A stretch of DNA of 64,000 nt, taken from NCBI GenBank assembly GCA_020635195.1, contig JACKAG010000001.1, positions 1 to 64,000 on the forward strand. Reading direction: 5' to 3'. Below are positions 9,386 to 17,656 of the stretch, piece by piece. Made by a program: the position numbers and the translations under genes. The stretch is from Deltaproteobacteria bacterium. Its GTDB lineage: Bacteria; Bdellovibrionota_B; Oligoflexia; Oligoflexales; Bog-1112. The notes under the pieces were generated by a model. The model made no database searches, had not been told where the DNA came from, and worked only from the letters and a program-made list of their open reading frames with translations. How positions within the stretch are numbered: position 1 is the stretch's first letter; the number at the start of each line of letters is the position of its first letter.

Positions 9386-9715
9386 ATGAGTAACAAAGTT
9401 TTTGTTGGTGGTCTGAACTGGGGTACAAAAGAAGAAGGCTTACAGGATTTCTTCAGAGAAGTTGGTGAGATCTCTTCTGTTAAGATTATCACAGATCGCG
9501 AAACTGGTCGTTCCAGAGGTTTTGGTTTTGTTGAATTTGCTTCTGAAGAGAGTGCAAATGCAGCAGTGGATTCCATGAATGGTGCTGAGCTGGATGGCCG
9601 TATTCTGAAGGTATCAATTGCCATGGAACGCAACCAGCGCAGTGGTGGTTACGATAACCGCGACCGCGGCTCCTATGGAAGCCGAAACCATGATCGTGGT
9701 GGAAATCGCTGGTAA
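9386..9715 (+). CDS. Single-RRM RNA-binding protein (cold-inducible Rbp type)
   Basis: A 109-residue protein with one RNA recognition motif followed by a short Gly/Arg/Asn/Asp tail. RNP2 is VFVGGL near residue 5 and RNP1 is RGFGFVEF near residue 50, both with the RNA-stacking aromatics. The tail (RSGGYDNRDRGSYGSRNHDR) is the glycine-rich disordered extension seen in bacterial and cyanobacterial Rbp proteins, which bind RNA and often rise in the cold. ATG 9386 has AAGG seven bases upstream; the in-frame ATG at 9380 is too close to it. It has its own promoter and a strong terminator, so it is monocistronic and probably well expressed. Confidence 0.88.
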   Translation: MSNKVFVGGLNWGTKEEGLQDFFREVGEISSVKIITDRETGRSRGFGFVEFASEESANAAVDSMNGAELDGRILKVSIAMERNQRSGGYDNRDRGSYGSRNHDRGGNRW

Positions 9716-9760
9716 GAAATCGTCCCTGAAAAGGGATTGTTTTATCAGAGATGATTGAAG

Positions 9761-9787
9761 GCAGCCTCTTTTGAGGCTGCTTTTTTT
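9761..9787 (+). terminator. Rho-independent terminator of the RRM gene
   Basis: GCAGCCTC / GAGGCTGC forms a perfect 8-bp stem with a TTTT loop and is followed at once by seven T. This is a textbook intrinsic terminator 45 bases after the RRM stop codon. It also separates the gene from the convergent ABC transporter ending at 9801. Confidence 0.9.
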
Positions 9788-9800
9788 ATATCTGTAAGAC

Positions 9801-10562
9801 TCATCCGGACTCTGAGGGTGGGTGGGCGCAGAAATAAGTATGCCTTCCATCCCGGATGAGTCTTACAGATATGCCATAAAGGGCAGACAGCCGCTTTTCT
9901 GTACAGAGCTCTTTGACCGGGCCTCCTTCAGGTTGCTGTCCGGCTTTTATAAACAGGGCATCATCACCATAGTGGAGTGCCAGCTCTGGCTGGTGGAGGC
10001 TCATGATGACGCAGCGCCCCTTTCGGACCTGTTGCCGGAAGATATCCATAAGCTGGAATGCTGTGGACAGATCCATATGAGCGACCGGTTCATCCAGGAT
10101 CATAACCGGAGTGTCCTGGCATAATACCCTGCCAGCCATCACTTTTTGTTTTTCTCCACTACTCAGATGATTATAGCTTTTGTTTCTGAGGTGAGAAATT
10201 TTCAGAGTTTCGATGATCTGCTCTACAAACTGATCATCAGATCTGCCCGGAAATCCTTTGTGCCAGGGGAATCTGCCCGCCTGCATGAGATCCGCAACAG
10301 TGAAGTCAAATGGGACATTATGCTCGGCTGGCATCCATGAAATTTTTTCTGACCGGATGGAAGCTGGCATCCGGCACGTCTCCTCATCATTAAAAAAAAT
10401 GTTCCGGTGTTTTGATTCTGCGAGGCTGCGGAGCAGGGTTGTTTTTCCTGCTCCGTTTGGTCCGAGAAGGACAGTCATCCTTCCGCTCTGAAAGTGGAAC
10501 GAAAAGTTCTGAAGCAGGGGAATCTTTCCGGCTGGAAGAGTCAGATTCTGTACATTCAGCAT
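9801..10562 (-). CDS. ABC transporter ATP-binding protein, iron-chelate/haem/cobalamin importer type
   Basis: A 253-residue ATPase of the FecE/FhuC/HmuV class that powers a type II importer. Walker A is GPNGAGKT (34-41), the signature is LSSGEKQKVMAGR, and Walker B is VMILDEPVAHMD, followed by the H-loop MSLHQPEL. The start is set at 10562, where AAAGGAG precedes the ATG by five to six bases; a longer frame (to 10673) would run back into the permease. The ATG overlaps the permease end by seven bases, so it is the last gene of a three-gene operon (binding protein, permease, ATPase). The transported chelate cannot be told from sequence. Confidence 0.87.
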   Translation of the reverse strand: MLNVQNLTLPAGKIPLLQNFSFHFQSGRMTVLLGPNGAGKTTLLRSLAESKHRNIFFNDEETCRMPASIRSEKISWMPAEHNVPFDFTVADLMQAGRFPWHKGFPGRSDDQFVEQIIETLKISHLRNKSYNHLSSGEKQKVMAGRVLCQDTPVMILDEPVAHMDLSTAFQLMDIFRQQVRKGRCVIMSLHQPELALHYGDDALFIKAGQQPEGGPVKELCTEKRLSALYGISVRLIRDGRHTYFCAHPPSESG

Positions 10563-11578
10563 AGAAGCTCCTTTCGCTGCATGCACAAAATCCAGAAAAA
10601 AAAGGGAGCTCCGATCAGGGATGTCAGAACTCCCAGTTCGGCCTCTTCTGGCATGAAGAGGCTGCGGGCGCATAAATCAGCAAAAATTAAAAGGCTTGCT
10701 CCATTGGCTAGCCCGCAGATCATCAACTGCCGATGTCCTGGCCCGACGATCATTCTGGTCAGATGAGGCACGATCAGCCCGACAAAAGGGAGGGGGCCCG
10801 CCAGACTGACAACCATAGCAAGCAGAAGAGACATGCAGGCAATACTCTGAATACGGATGCCAGCGGCTGCTATGCCAAGACTTTCCGCGACTCCGTAGCC
10901 CAGACTCAGGATATCCAGCTTACGCGACAGGGAAAGAGCCCATACAATTCCGAGAATACATGGCATGGTGCTCCAGGCAAGCTGCTTCCATGTCAGAGCC
11001 TGTAGGCCGCCCAGCAGCCATTTCATAACAGACTGGAGGAGTTCGTGCCGGCTGACCGACAGAGAGATAAGAAAGGAGTTAAGAGCCCCCCAGAGGGAAG
11101 CAAGTGCCATACCGCTCAGAAGTAGCTGACCGAAACCAGGCGATTTCAGGATATTCCCGGAGATCAGGAGCAGGATCACAGTGCTGATGATAGCTCCGGT
11201 AAAGGCCGCCAGGGGAACGGATAGTTCAGGCTTCCACTGAAGTCCGAGGCTGTAGAGCAAGAGTACACACAGGCTGCTCCCTCCGGAGCAGCCCAGAATA
11301 CCCGGATCTGCCAGAGGGTTCCGGAACAAGCCCTGGCAGAGAATTCCGGCGATACTCAGGCAGCTTCCGCAGAGAGCGGCTCCAAAAAGGCGGGGAAGTC
11401 TGAGCTCTGTCAGAATGAGCATGCCAGTAGTGGGATTGAATCCATCGGAGATTGTCTCTGTCATGAAATAGCTGAGATAATGCGCGCTGTCATAGGGTGC
11501 AGGCCCCCAGAAAGGACTGCATAGCAAGACAAAGAACATAGAGCACAGACAGAGATTTCTGGAAAATGAGCTTGTCAT
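10556..11578 (-). CDS. FecCD-family ABC transporter permease
   Basis: A roughly 340-residue integral membrane permease with about nine to ten hydrophobic segments. Family-typical segments are ELRLPRLFGAALCGSCLSIAG near the N-terminus, FRNPLADPGILGCSGGSSL and GPLPFVGLIVPHLTRMIVG, the last contacting the ATPase. The start at 11578 overlaps the binding-protein stop (ATGA), supporting it over the longer in-frame extension to 11692 that would lie inside the upstream gene. It forms the inner-membrane channel for the substrate handed over by the periplasmic binding protein. Confidence 0.87.
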   Translation of the reverse strand: MTSSFSRNLCLCSMFFVLLCSPFWGPAPYDSAHYLSYFMTETISDGFNPTTGMLILTELRLPRLFGAALCGSCLSIAGILCQGLFRNPLADPGILGCSGGSSLCVLLLYSLGLQWKPELSVPLAAFTGAIISTVILLLISGNILKSPGFGQLLLSGMALASLWGALNSFLISLSVSRHELLQSVMKWLLGGLQALTWKQLAWSTMPCILGIVWALSLSRKLDILSLGYGVAESLGIAAAGIRIQSIACMSLLLAMVVSLAGPLPFVGLIVPHLTRMIVGPGHRQLMICGLANGASLLIFADLCARSLFMPEEAELGVLTSLIGAPFFFWILCMQRKELLC

Positions 11579-12501
11579 GATTGGTTTAACCTGTTGCTGA
11601 TTGCTTTGACTGCGCTGATCAGCCAGGGGGAGACGGCATGCAGATCTTTTGCAGGAATAAAGATAATCTGATTCTTTTGCAGTGCAGGCCATGATCTTGT
11701 TTCTGGCCAGGAACGGATCAGGGCTTCTGTTGCTGCCTGCTTCCGGGCATCATTCTCTGCGCTCATGACAACCCAGTCAGGGCTCAGAGCTGCCAGGAAC
11801 TCAGAACTGATACGGGGCCAGCCTTTGATCCCATGAGAACGGAGGATATTCTGTCCACCTGCTGCACTTAGTATGTCATCGAAGAGGGTTTCGCTTCCCC
11901 ACACTGTCCGGTCAGGATTCAGGCCGATCACTCTGGCCGGAGGCTCCCGGAATTTCTTTCTGATGACAGCAAGCTCTGCTTCGAACTCTGAAATCACCAT
12001 TTCTGCAGCTGGGCGTTCATGGATCAGTTCACCGAGTTGCCGGATTCTGTCTTTCAGCGTTATAAATGATCGGACTTCTTGCATGATCCAGACAGACATA
12101 CCTAAGCTTTGGATGTTCTTAATCAGCTCAGGACGGTTAAATGAAGCCATGATGACCAGGTCCGGTTTTACAGACAGGATATGCTCAGGAGATCCACCAA
12201 CCCTGCCGGGGATTGTTTTAACCCAGGGGGTCAGGTGGGAAACGTCTCCGGAATCAGACAAAGTTGAAACAGCCTGCAGCTTTTCGGTTTTTCCTGCTTT
12301 ACTGAGGATGGACCACAGGATTTCATCACTGGCGACAGTTCCGGAAGCTATGCGCATGGGGGGGGATGCCGTGTTCACCCCGGAGGCATAGATGGAAGGA
12401 AAACTGTGGAGAGCCATACAACTTTCTATGGCTATATGAAGGAGTAGCCATAGAAAGTTGTTTCTGGTTTTTTTTATTCTGAATCTGAAGAATGCGGACA
12501 T
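11575..12501 (-). CDS. Periplasmic substrate-binding protein of the same importer
   Basis: About 308 residues. The start at 12501 has AGGAAGG six bases upstream; a frame to 12618 exists but lacks such a site. The N-terminus carries basic residues and a hydrophobic core (NNFLWLLLHIAIESCMALHS) ending in IYASG, a signal peptide. The mature part has the two-lobe FepB/BtuF/HmuT pattern: MRIASGTVASDEILWSI, KPDLVIMASFN, VIGLNPDRTVWGSETLFDDIL, LAALSPDWVVMSAE. First gene of the transporter operon. A 17-bp perfect inverted repeat lies within codons 14-28, in the signal-peptide region. Substrate (iron chelate, haem or cobamide) is undetermined. Confidence 0.82.
   Translation of the reverse strand: MSAFFRFRIKKTRNNFLWLLLHIAIESCMALHSFPSIYASGVNTASPPMRIASGTVASDEILWSILSKAGKTEKLQAVSTLSDSGDVSHLTPWVKTIPGRVGGSPEHILSVKPDLVIMASFNRPELIKNIQSLGMSVWIMQEVRSFITLKDRIRQLGELIHERPAAEMVISEFEAELAVIRKKFREPPARVIGLNPDRTVWGSETLFDDILSAAGGQNILRSHGIKGWPRISSEFLAALSPDWVVMSAENDARKQAATEALIRSWPETRSWPALQKNQIIFIPAKDLHAVSPWLISAVKAISNRLNQS
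12418..12461 (-). repeat. 17-bp perfect inverted repeat inside the binding-protein signal sequence
   Basis: The arms at 12418-12434 and 12445-12461 are exact reverse complements with a 10-nt loop. In the mRNA this is a strong hairpin 41-84 nt into the coding sequence. It could slow translation or act as an attenuator, or it could be a mutational palindrome; no T-run follows in the transcript direction. Confidence 0.85.
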
Positions 12502-12850
12502 ACGAAACCTTCCTGTAACATTGATCCTGGTAAATCTGGTGGCTTTTCGGAGGTGTCGGGTCATTTTTTCCTGGCTCTGTTTTGCTTGCTTCAGGGGGAG
12601 GTGTCCTGGGAATGTCATTAATTCAAGTTGGTTATAAGAGTGGGTGCTTCATAAAAGTCCGTTCCTCCTGTGACGATTTTGTCAGATCAGTGACCTTTTG
12701 CCACATTTTCTGCTTATGTGATAGTATTTTGAGGGAATGTAAAAACTTTTTTCATGGAAACCTGATTGAGACACACACATTGGATATCAGAAAGTTTGTG
12801 TCAAGGCCCTGATGAAAATGAGACCCTGAGCTAAAGGGGAGGAGTATTAA

Positions 12851-13693
12851 ATGGGTCTGAGAATCGCCACTAATGTTAGCTCTCTGACAGCTCAAAGGCA
12901 TCTCAGGAATACCCGGAAGTTGCTTGATAAATCTCTTGAGCGTCTTTCCAGTGGGTATCGGATTAACAGGGCCGGTGATGATGCCGCAGGTCTTGCTATT
13001 TCTGAGAAATTAAGGGCCAAGGTCAGAGGTCTGTCTCAGGCACAGCGAAATGCCAGTGATGGTGTCTCACTGATTCAGGTTGCTGAGGGAGGTCTGAACG
13101 AAATCCAGAATATTCTGGTTCGCCTCAGGGAACTCGGTGTTCAGGCGGCTAGTGATACGATTGGGCCAAAAGAACGTCGTTATCTGGATGAGGAGTACCA
13201 GTCTCTGAAAGAAGAGCTGGACCGGATTGCTAATTCGACAGAGTTTAACGGGACTGTGCTACTGGATGGAACTGGTGGAACTCTCGACTTTCAGGTCAAC
13301 ACGGGTGGTTCTAATCTTCTGGGGGTGGATAGGATTTCCTTCAATGCCTTTAAGCTTGATGTAAATGCCGATAAACTTGGCCTTGAGGAAGTTGGGATCG
13401 GGGATAAGTTTTCTTCTCAGCGCAGTCTTGGCATTGTTGATCAGGCTATTGACGAAGTGGCTTCGATTCGGGGTGAGCTTGGAGCTCTCGAAAACAGGCT
13501 GACATCAACGGTTAAAAATATTTCGATTTCTGTTGAAAATTTGTCGGCAGCACGCTCCAGGATTAAAGATGTTGATATTGCCAGTGAGTCTGCTGCTCTG
13601 ACTAAACACAATATTCTGATGCAGGCTGGTGTTTCCGTTCTGACACAGGCGAATAGTGTTCCCAAAATGGCCCTGCAGCTTCTTCAGAATTAA
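12851..13693 (+). CDS. fliC: Flagellin
   Basis: A 280-residue flagellin, the subunit of the flagellar filament. The N-terminal D0/D1 region (MGLRIATNVSSLTAQRHL, then LSSGYRINRAGDDAAGLAIS) and the C-terminal region (AARSRIKDVDIASESA, then VLTQANSVPKMALQLLQN) are both intact. The surface-exposed middle is very short (about 140-195), so the filament should be of the minimal type. The N-terminal wording resembles Bdellovibrio-group flagellins from memory. AGGGGAGGAG precedes the ATG. It is followed in the same direction by a sugar-modification cluster, suggesting glycosylated flagellin. No convincing sigma28 box was found upstream. Confidence 0.93.
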   Translation: MGLRIATNVSSLTAQRHLRNTRKLLDKSLERLSSGYRINRAGDDAAGLAISEKLRAKVRGLSQAQRNASDGVSLIQVAEGGLNEIQNILVRLRELGVQAASDTIGPKERRYLDEEYQSLKEELDRIANSTEFNGTVLLDGTGGTLDFQVNTGGSNLLGVDRISFNAFKLDVNADKLGLEEVGIGDKFSSQRSLGIVDQAIDEVASIRGELGALENRLTSTVKNISISVENLSAARSRIKDVDIASESAALTKHNILMQAGVSVLTQANSVPKMALQLLQN

Positions 13694-13894
13694 GTTGTGT
13701 CAGGACGGAATGAGGCTTTCATCGTGAGTTTTGGTCATTCTCCTTGCGTCCCCTATAAGCTTTTCCTAGAATCTCTCCATGGTTTTGTCCCACAGTTCTC
13801 TTAAGAGGGCTGCTCTCTGTCTGAGTCCTTTCGGGACCTGAAAGAACAAGAAGGTGGGCTCAGAAAGAAGATTAAAGCCCGGAGACACAGGCTT

Positions 13895-14764
13895 GTGACT
13901 GAAAAAACCGTCTTGTTGATTGTGGCTCATCCTGACGATGAAGTGATCTGGGCACTTGGTTGGGTGTCTTGTTTTCAGGATATGGGCTATACGGTCTGCT
14001 GTCTTTGTCTTTCTGGTCAGGATTCTCTCTCTCCACGAGAACAGGAATTTGCCCGGGCTTCAGAGTCCATGGGGATTCGTGGCCTTGTATTGGGGACTCC
14101 TCTGCTGCATGCTGAGACCCTTCATACTGATCTGGTAAAAAAAACAGAAGAAGGCATCAGAAGGCTTGCGATAAAAAAAGAATCTCTCCGGATGGTCGTG
14201 ACACACTCACCTTATGGAGATGAGCATCTGCACCCGCATCATATGCAAATTTTCAGGGAAGTCAGAAAGTTTACAAGGAAGGCGGCCATTCCTTTTGCTT
14301 TTGTGTCGCAAATACTGCCTCCTGTGTATAAGTTTGTTCCACGATCCAGCCCATTTTTGATCAGGTTTCAAAGAACGTCCATCATAGGTGTCCTGAATTG
14401 TTCTTTCCGGTATATGTATTATGCGTATTATTACTCAAGAAAGACAAGGCATTTCCCTTTCTTTTCTAAGTATGTTGCGATGCTTTCCTATTCATCGGAA
14501 GAAAAAAGAAAAACCCTTCGGGACTGCTATCCTTCGATCGATCCGGATATGCACATCGATGGTTACCATTCTCTCAGTTCCAACCTCGAATATCTGTTTT
14601 TTGATGATGATCACTTTCGAAGAGAGCTGGAAAGATCTGACAGACAGGGAATAGACGGGCACAGTCTCTTTGAAGAAATGACAATTTTTTCACGTGCGGT
14701 GCGAAAACTCATACAGCGTATGGGAGGTTTGCATGCCCTGCATGCTCAAAAGGAAAAGCCATAA
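13895..14764 (+). CDS. PIG-L (LmbE) family N-deacetylase
   Basis: A 289-residue PIG-L-fold protein. The zinc-binding motif AHPDDE is at residues 11-16, and the second metal-ligand region is DEHLHPHHMQ near residue 110. Family members remove the acetyl group from N-acetylglucosamine in glycolipids, mycothiol or other small glycosides. Translation starts at GTG 13895 with GGAG ten bases upstream. The glycosyltransferase behind it starts 32 bases before its stop. In this place, right after flagellin, it most likely edits a sugar used for surface or filament glycosylation. Confidence 0.82.
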   Translation: MTEKTVLLIVAHPDDEVIWALGWVSCFQDMGYTVCCLCLSGQDSLSPREQEFARASESMGIRGLVLGTPLLHAETLHTDLVKKTEEGIRRLAIKKESLRMVVTHSPYGDEHLHPHHMQIFREVRKFTRKAAIPFAFVSQILPPVYKFVPRSSPFLIRFQRTSIIGVLNCSFRYMYYAYYYSRKTRHFPFFSKYVAMLSYSSEEKRKTLRDCYPSIDPDMHIDGYHSLSSNLEYLFFDDDHFRRELERSDRQGIDGHSLFEEMTIFSRAVRKLIQRMGGLHALHAQKEKP

Positions 14765-15938
14765 TACCCCTGGTATTATCACATTTACTCATAATGAAGT
14801 CCTTTTTGGGATTATCAGGAAATATCCGGAAATCAGAAAGTTCCTGAAACATTTGCATGATTCGGGCCAGTATCGTTTTGGGGTTCATATCCAGGGGTAC
14901 TGTGGTTTTCTCAGAGAATGGCCTGTCGGAGGCTGGGAATCTTTCTGGATGTGGTCAGATCCGGGAGAATCTTATTTACATAATCTTCCTCAGGAAAGAA
15001 TCATCCCTCTGACATGTGCGAATTTTTTACCAGCTCCTCGTATAATCCGGGCTGCGGACGAAAGAAATATTGACATCATGATCATCAGCCGTCCAAGTGA
15101 CATTAAAAGGATTGGGCTGACTATGGAGATTATGTCAGAGATCTATCGTCAGCAGGAGAATTTACGGACAGTCTTTATTGTTCCTGATAGCCGAAGGCTG
15201 GAGCATGGTGTAAAGACGTATCAGCGTGATGATGTAGCCAGATCCTATTTTGAAGCCCCCCTGAAGAATTTTTCATGTCGAGCTCTGAAAAATATTTCTT
15301 TTATTTCATCTGCGAATGAATCGTTTGGCATGTTTCCGCTGGAAGAGCGTCTGGTTCAGGATGTCCTCGGGAAATCCAGGTTTATGCTCCTGACCTCGCG
15401 AAAAGAGGGGACACCAAGAGTTCTGGTTGAAGCTCTGATGCATGGAGTCAGATGTTTTGTTTCAGAAGATATGGAATTTGGTTTCCGTTCGGATGTTGCA
15501 GATGATCTGATCTGGGTGCCCGATTGTCCTGAGAAGGCAGCGGGTATCATGATGGATCATCTGACCAGGGTTCCCAGAGAGATTCAGAACCCGGAACGTT
15601 ATCAGAGGAGATATTCCTGTCAGACAAATATTCCCGTGTTTACAGAATACCTCCAGAAGATATTGAAAGTGGATCTGGACCCTCATGAGATGTTTCTGGA
15701 AGATCTTCACCTGCGCCTGGCCTGTCACGGACAGAAAAGTCATTTCCAGTTTTACAATAATCCAGGTTTGTTTATGAACTGGCTGAAGGTTTATGAGCAG
15801 TCTGATCCCTATGATGAAGATCCGTTTCTGGATCTGGGCTTAAAAGATCGCGGGGGGCTCAGATACAATGCAATCAGATACAATATGCGCTCTCAGCTGG
15901 GACGACTAAAAGTCAGACTATTGGGGAATCCGGTATGA
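14733..15938 (+). CDS. Glycosyltransferase, GT4-like (GT-B)
   Basis: About 401 residues. The C-terminal half has the GT4 donor-site pattern: LLTSRKEGTPRVLVEALMHG contains the E-x7-E spacing (Glu of KEG to Glu of VEA), followed by VRCFVSEDMEFGF. The N-terminal half shows no obvious known fold signature. ATG 14733 has GGGAGG five bases upstream; the in-frame codon at 14694 has no such site. The stop overlaps the next gene (ATGA at 15935). It presumably attaches the sugar made by the downstream genes; the acceptor could be flagellin or a surface polysaccharide. Confidence 0.72.
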   Translation: MPCMLKRKSHNTPGIITFTHNEVLFGIIRKYPEIRKFLKHLHDSGQYRFGVHIQGYCGFLREWPVGGWESFWMWSDPGESYLHNLPQERIIPLTCANFLPAPRIIRAADERNIDIMIISRPSDIKRIGLTMEIMSEIYRQQENLRTVFIVPDSRRLEHGVKTYQRDDVARSYFEAPLKNFSCRALKNISFISSANESFGMFPLEERLVQDVLGKSRFMLLTSRKEGTPRVLVEALMHGVRCFVSEDMEFGFRSDVADDLIWVPDCPEKAAGIMMDHLTRVPREIQNPERYQRRYSCQTNIPVFTEYLQKILKVDLDPHEMFLEDLHLRLACHGQKSHFQFYNNPGLFMNWLKVYEQSDPYDEDPFLDLGLKDRGGLRYNAIRYNMRSQLGRLKVRLLGNPV

Positions 15939-16933
15939 ATATTGATCAGTCAAAGATAGTGGTTACGGGAGCCTGTGGTTTTATCGGCTCTCATCTGACA
16001 GAGGCTCTTATTGAAAGAGGCTGTGAAGTAACAGCATTGTGTTTGTACAACCCTCAGGGCTCGTATGGATGGCTGCATAACTCTCCTCTGCTTGATCATA
16101 AAAATCTCAGAGTTGAACTTGGTGATGTCAGGGATTTTCAGTTCTGTAAAAAACTTCTGAAAGGACAGGATGCTGTTTTTAATCTTGCAGCTCTGATAGG
16201 GATTCCTTATTCATATCAGGCTCCACAAAGCTATATTGATACAAATATTACAGGTTGTTATAATATTTGTCAGGCAGCGATGGAGTACGGTTTAAAGAGA
16301 GTGATGCAGGTTTCTACCAGTGAAGTCTATGGAACGGCAAGGTATGTACCTATTGATGAGAAACATCCGAAACAGCCTCAGTCTCCTTACAGTGCATCAA
16401 AAATTTCATCGGATGCCATTGCTCTGAGTTTCTTTTATTCATTTGATTTACCTGTTACGATTGTCCGTCCTTTTAATACCTATGGCCCCCGTCAGTCGAC
16501 CCGGGCGATTATCCCGACAGTCGTGACTCAGATTGCCCGTGGTTCAGACGTTCTTGAGCTTGGTTCTCTGAGCCCGACGAGAGATCTGAATTATGTGGCA
16601 GATACTGTCAACGCTATGATGGCGATTGCTTCCTGTGATGATGCTGTTGGCCGGGAAGTTAACATCGGCAGTGGCAGGGAAATTTCTGTGGGAGATCTTG
16701 TAAGGATGATCTCTGCTTTGATGAATCATGATGTTGAGATCCGGCAGGACCCGGCAAGAATCAGACCAAAGAACAGTGAAGTTGAACGATTATTAGCCGA
16801 TTGCAGTCTTCTGAAGCAGCTGACAGGTTTTAGCCCGGCCTTTTCTCTCAGAGAAGGCCTTGTACGAACGATTGAATGGTTCCGGGATGACCGGAATTTA
16901 TCCGCGTACCGAACAGGATTTTATCATGTTTAG
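15935..16933 (+). CDS. NAD-dependent epimerase/4,6-dehydratase (extended SDR, LegB-like)
   Basis: A 332-residue extended short-chain dehydrogenase/reductase. The NAD-binding loop is GACGFIGSHL (12-21), the catalytic Tyr-x3-Lys is YSASK (near 152), and FNTYGPRQ is the nucleotide-sugar-binding segment. Overall it resembles nucleotide-sugar 4,6-dehydratases such as LegB of legionaminic acid synthesis. No aminotransferase or nonulosonate synthase is nearby, so a full legionaminate pathway is not shown. Coupled to the preceding glycosyltransferase by ATGA and to the following nucleotidyltransferase by an 8-bp overlap. Confidence 0.82.
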   Translation: MNIDQSKIVVTGACGFIGSHLTEALIERGCEVTALCLYNPQGSYGWLHNSPLLDHKNLRVELGDVRDFQFCKKLLKGQDAVFNLAALIGIPYSYQAPQSYIDTNITGCYNICQAAMEYGLKRVMQVSTSEVYGTARYVPIDEKHPKQPQSPYSASKISSDAIALSFFYSFDLPVTIVRPFNTYGPRQSTRAIIPTVVTQIARGSDVLELGSLSPTRDLNYVADTVNAMMAIASCDDAVGREVNIGSGREISVGDLVRMISALMNHDVEIRQDPARIRPKNSEVERLLADCSLLKQLTGFSPAFSLREGLVRTIEWFRDDRNLSAYRTGFYHV

Positions 16934-17630
16934 ACCAAAAGCCATATTGATGGCAGGCGGTAAAGGAAAACGCCTGCGTCCATACACAACAGTCATTCCA
17001 AAGCCGCTGATGCCGTTGGGCGACCAGTCGATTATTGAACTTATGATCAGCCAGCTGGCAAAGTCTCATTTTGATATTACAATTACGGTAAATCATCAGT
17101 CTGATCTGATCCGGGCTGTTATTGGCGATGGATCTAAGTGGGGGATTCCTATTGATTACTCTTTTGAAACGAAGCCGCTTGGGACCATGGGGCCTCTCCG
17201 CCTGATCGAAAATTTGCCAGAAAAATTTCTTGTAATGAATGGAGATATTCTGACAGACATCGATTTTAAAGATCTTTATGAGTCACATGACCCCACACAG
17301 CATTTGCTGACAGTTGCGACATCCAGAAGAAGCGAAAAGATTGATTATGGAATTCTTGAAGTTGATGATCATGACAGGCTGACAGGCTTCAGAGAAAAAC
17401 CTTCCTATGAATATCTGGTCAGTATGGGAATTTATGTGTTATCCAGGGAAGTACTCCATCTGATTACTCCTGAAGTTAATTTTGGTTTTGACAATCTGAT
17501 GCATGCTCTTTTGGCAGAAAGAGCAGGATCTGTCCGGGTTGTGAGACATGAAGGCCTATGGAAAGATATCGGAAGGCCGGCGGACTATACAGAGGCGATA
17601 GAAATTCTCGAAAAGACAGAAAAACAATGA
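16926..17630 (+). CDS. Sugar-phosphate nucleotidyltransferase
   Basis: A 234-residue NTP-transferase-fold protein that would couple a sugar 1-phosphate to an NTP. The signature is LMAGGKGKRLRPYT followed by PKPLMPLG (the usual Thr is Lys here), with LVMNGDILT as the metal-binding Asp region and EGLWKDIGRPADY at the C-terminus. There is no CBS pair or hexapeptide domain, so it is a short form like PtmE without its CBS part. ATG 16926 is preceded by AGG at eight bases and overlaps the upstream stop; the in-frame extension to 16860 is unlikely. Works with the SDRs on either side. Confidence 0.85.
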   Translation: MFRPKAILMAGGKGKRLRPYTTVIPKPLMPLGDQSIIELMISQLAKSHFDITITVNHQSDLIRAVIGDGSKWGIPIDYSFETKPLGTMGPLRLIENLPEKFLVMNGDILTDIDFKDLYESHDPTQHLLTVATSRRSEKIDYGILEVDDHDRLTGFREKPSYEYLVSMGIYVLSREVLHLITPEVNFGFDNLMHALLAERAGSVRVVRHEGLWKDIGRPADYTEAIEILEKTEKQ

Positions 17631-17656
17631 CCGTACTCGCTTAAGGGCTCTTTTGC

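Noticed and set aside
12619..12850. Riboswitch (cobalamin or FMN-like) or sigma28 promoter between the importer and flagellin genes
   Set aside because: I could not find a conserved riboswitch core or a good TAAA/GCCGATAA pair; TAAAAACT near 12739 has no convincing partner.
15935..17630. Complete legionaminic acid pathway
   Set aside because: Only LegB-like and nucleotidyltransferase-like genes are present; aminotransferase, acetyltransferase, epimerase/hydrolase, synthase and CMP-transferase are absent from the window.
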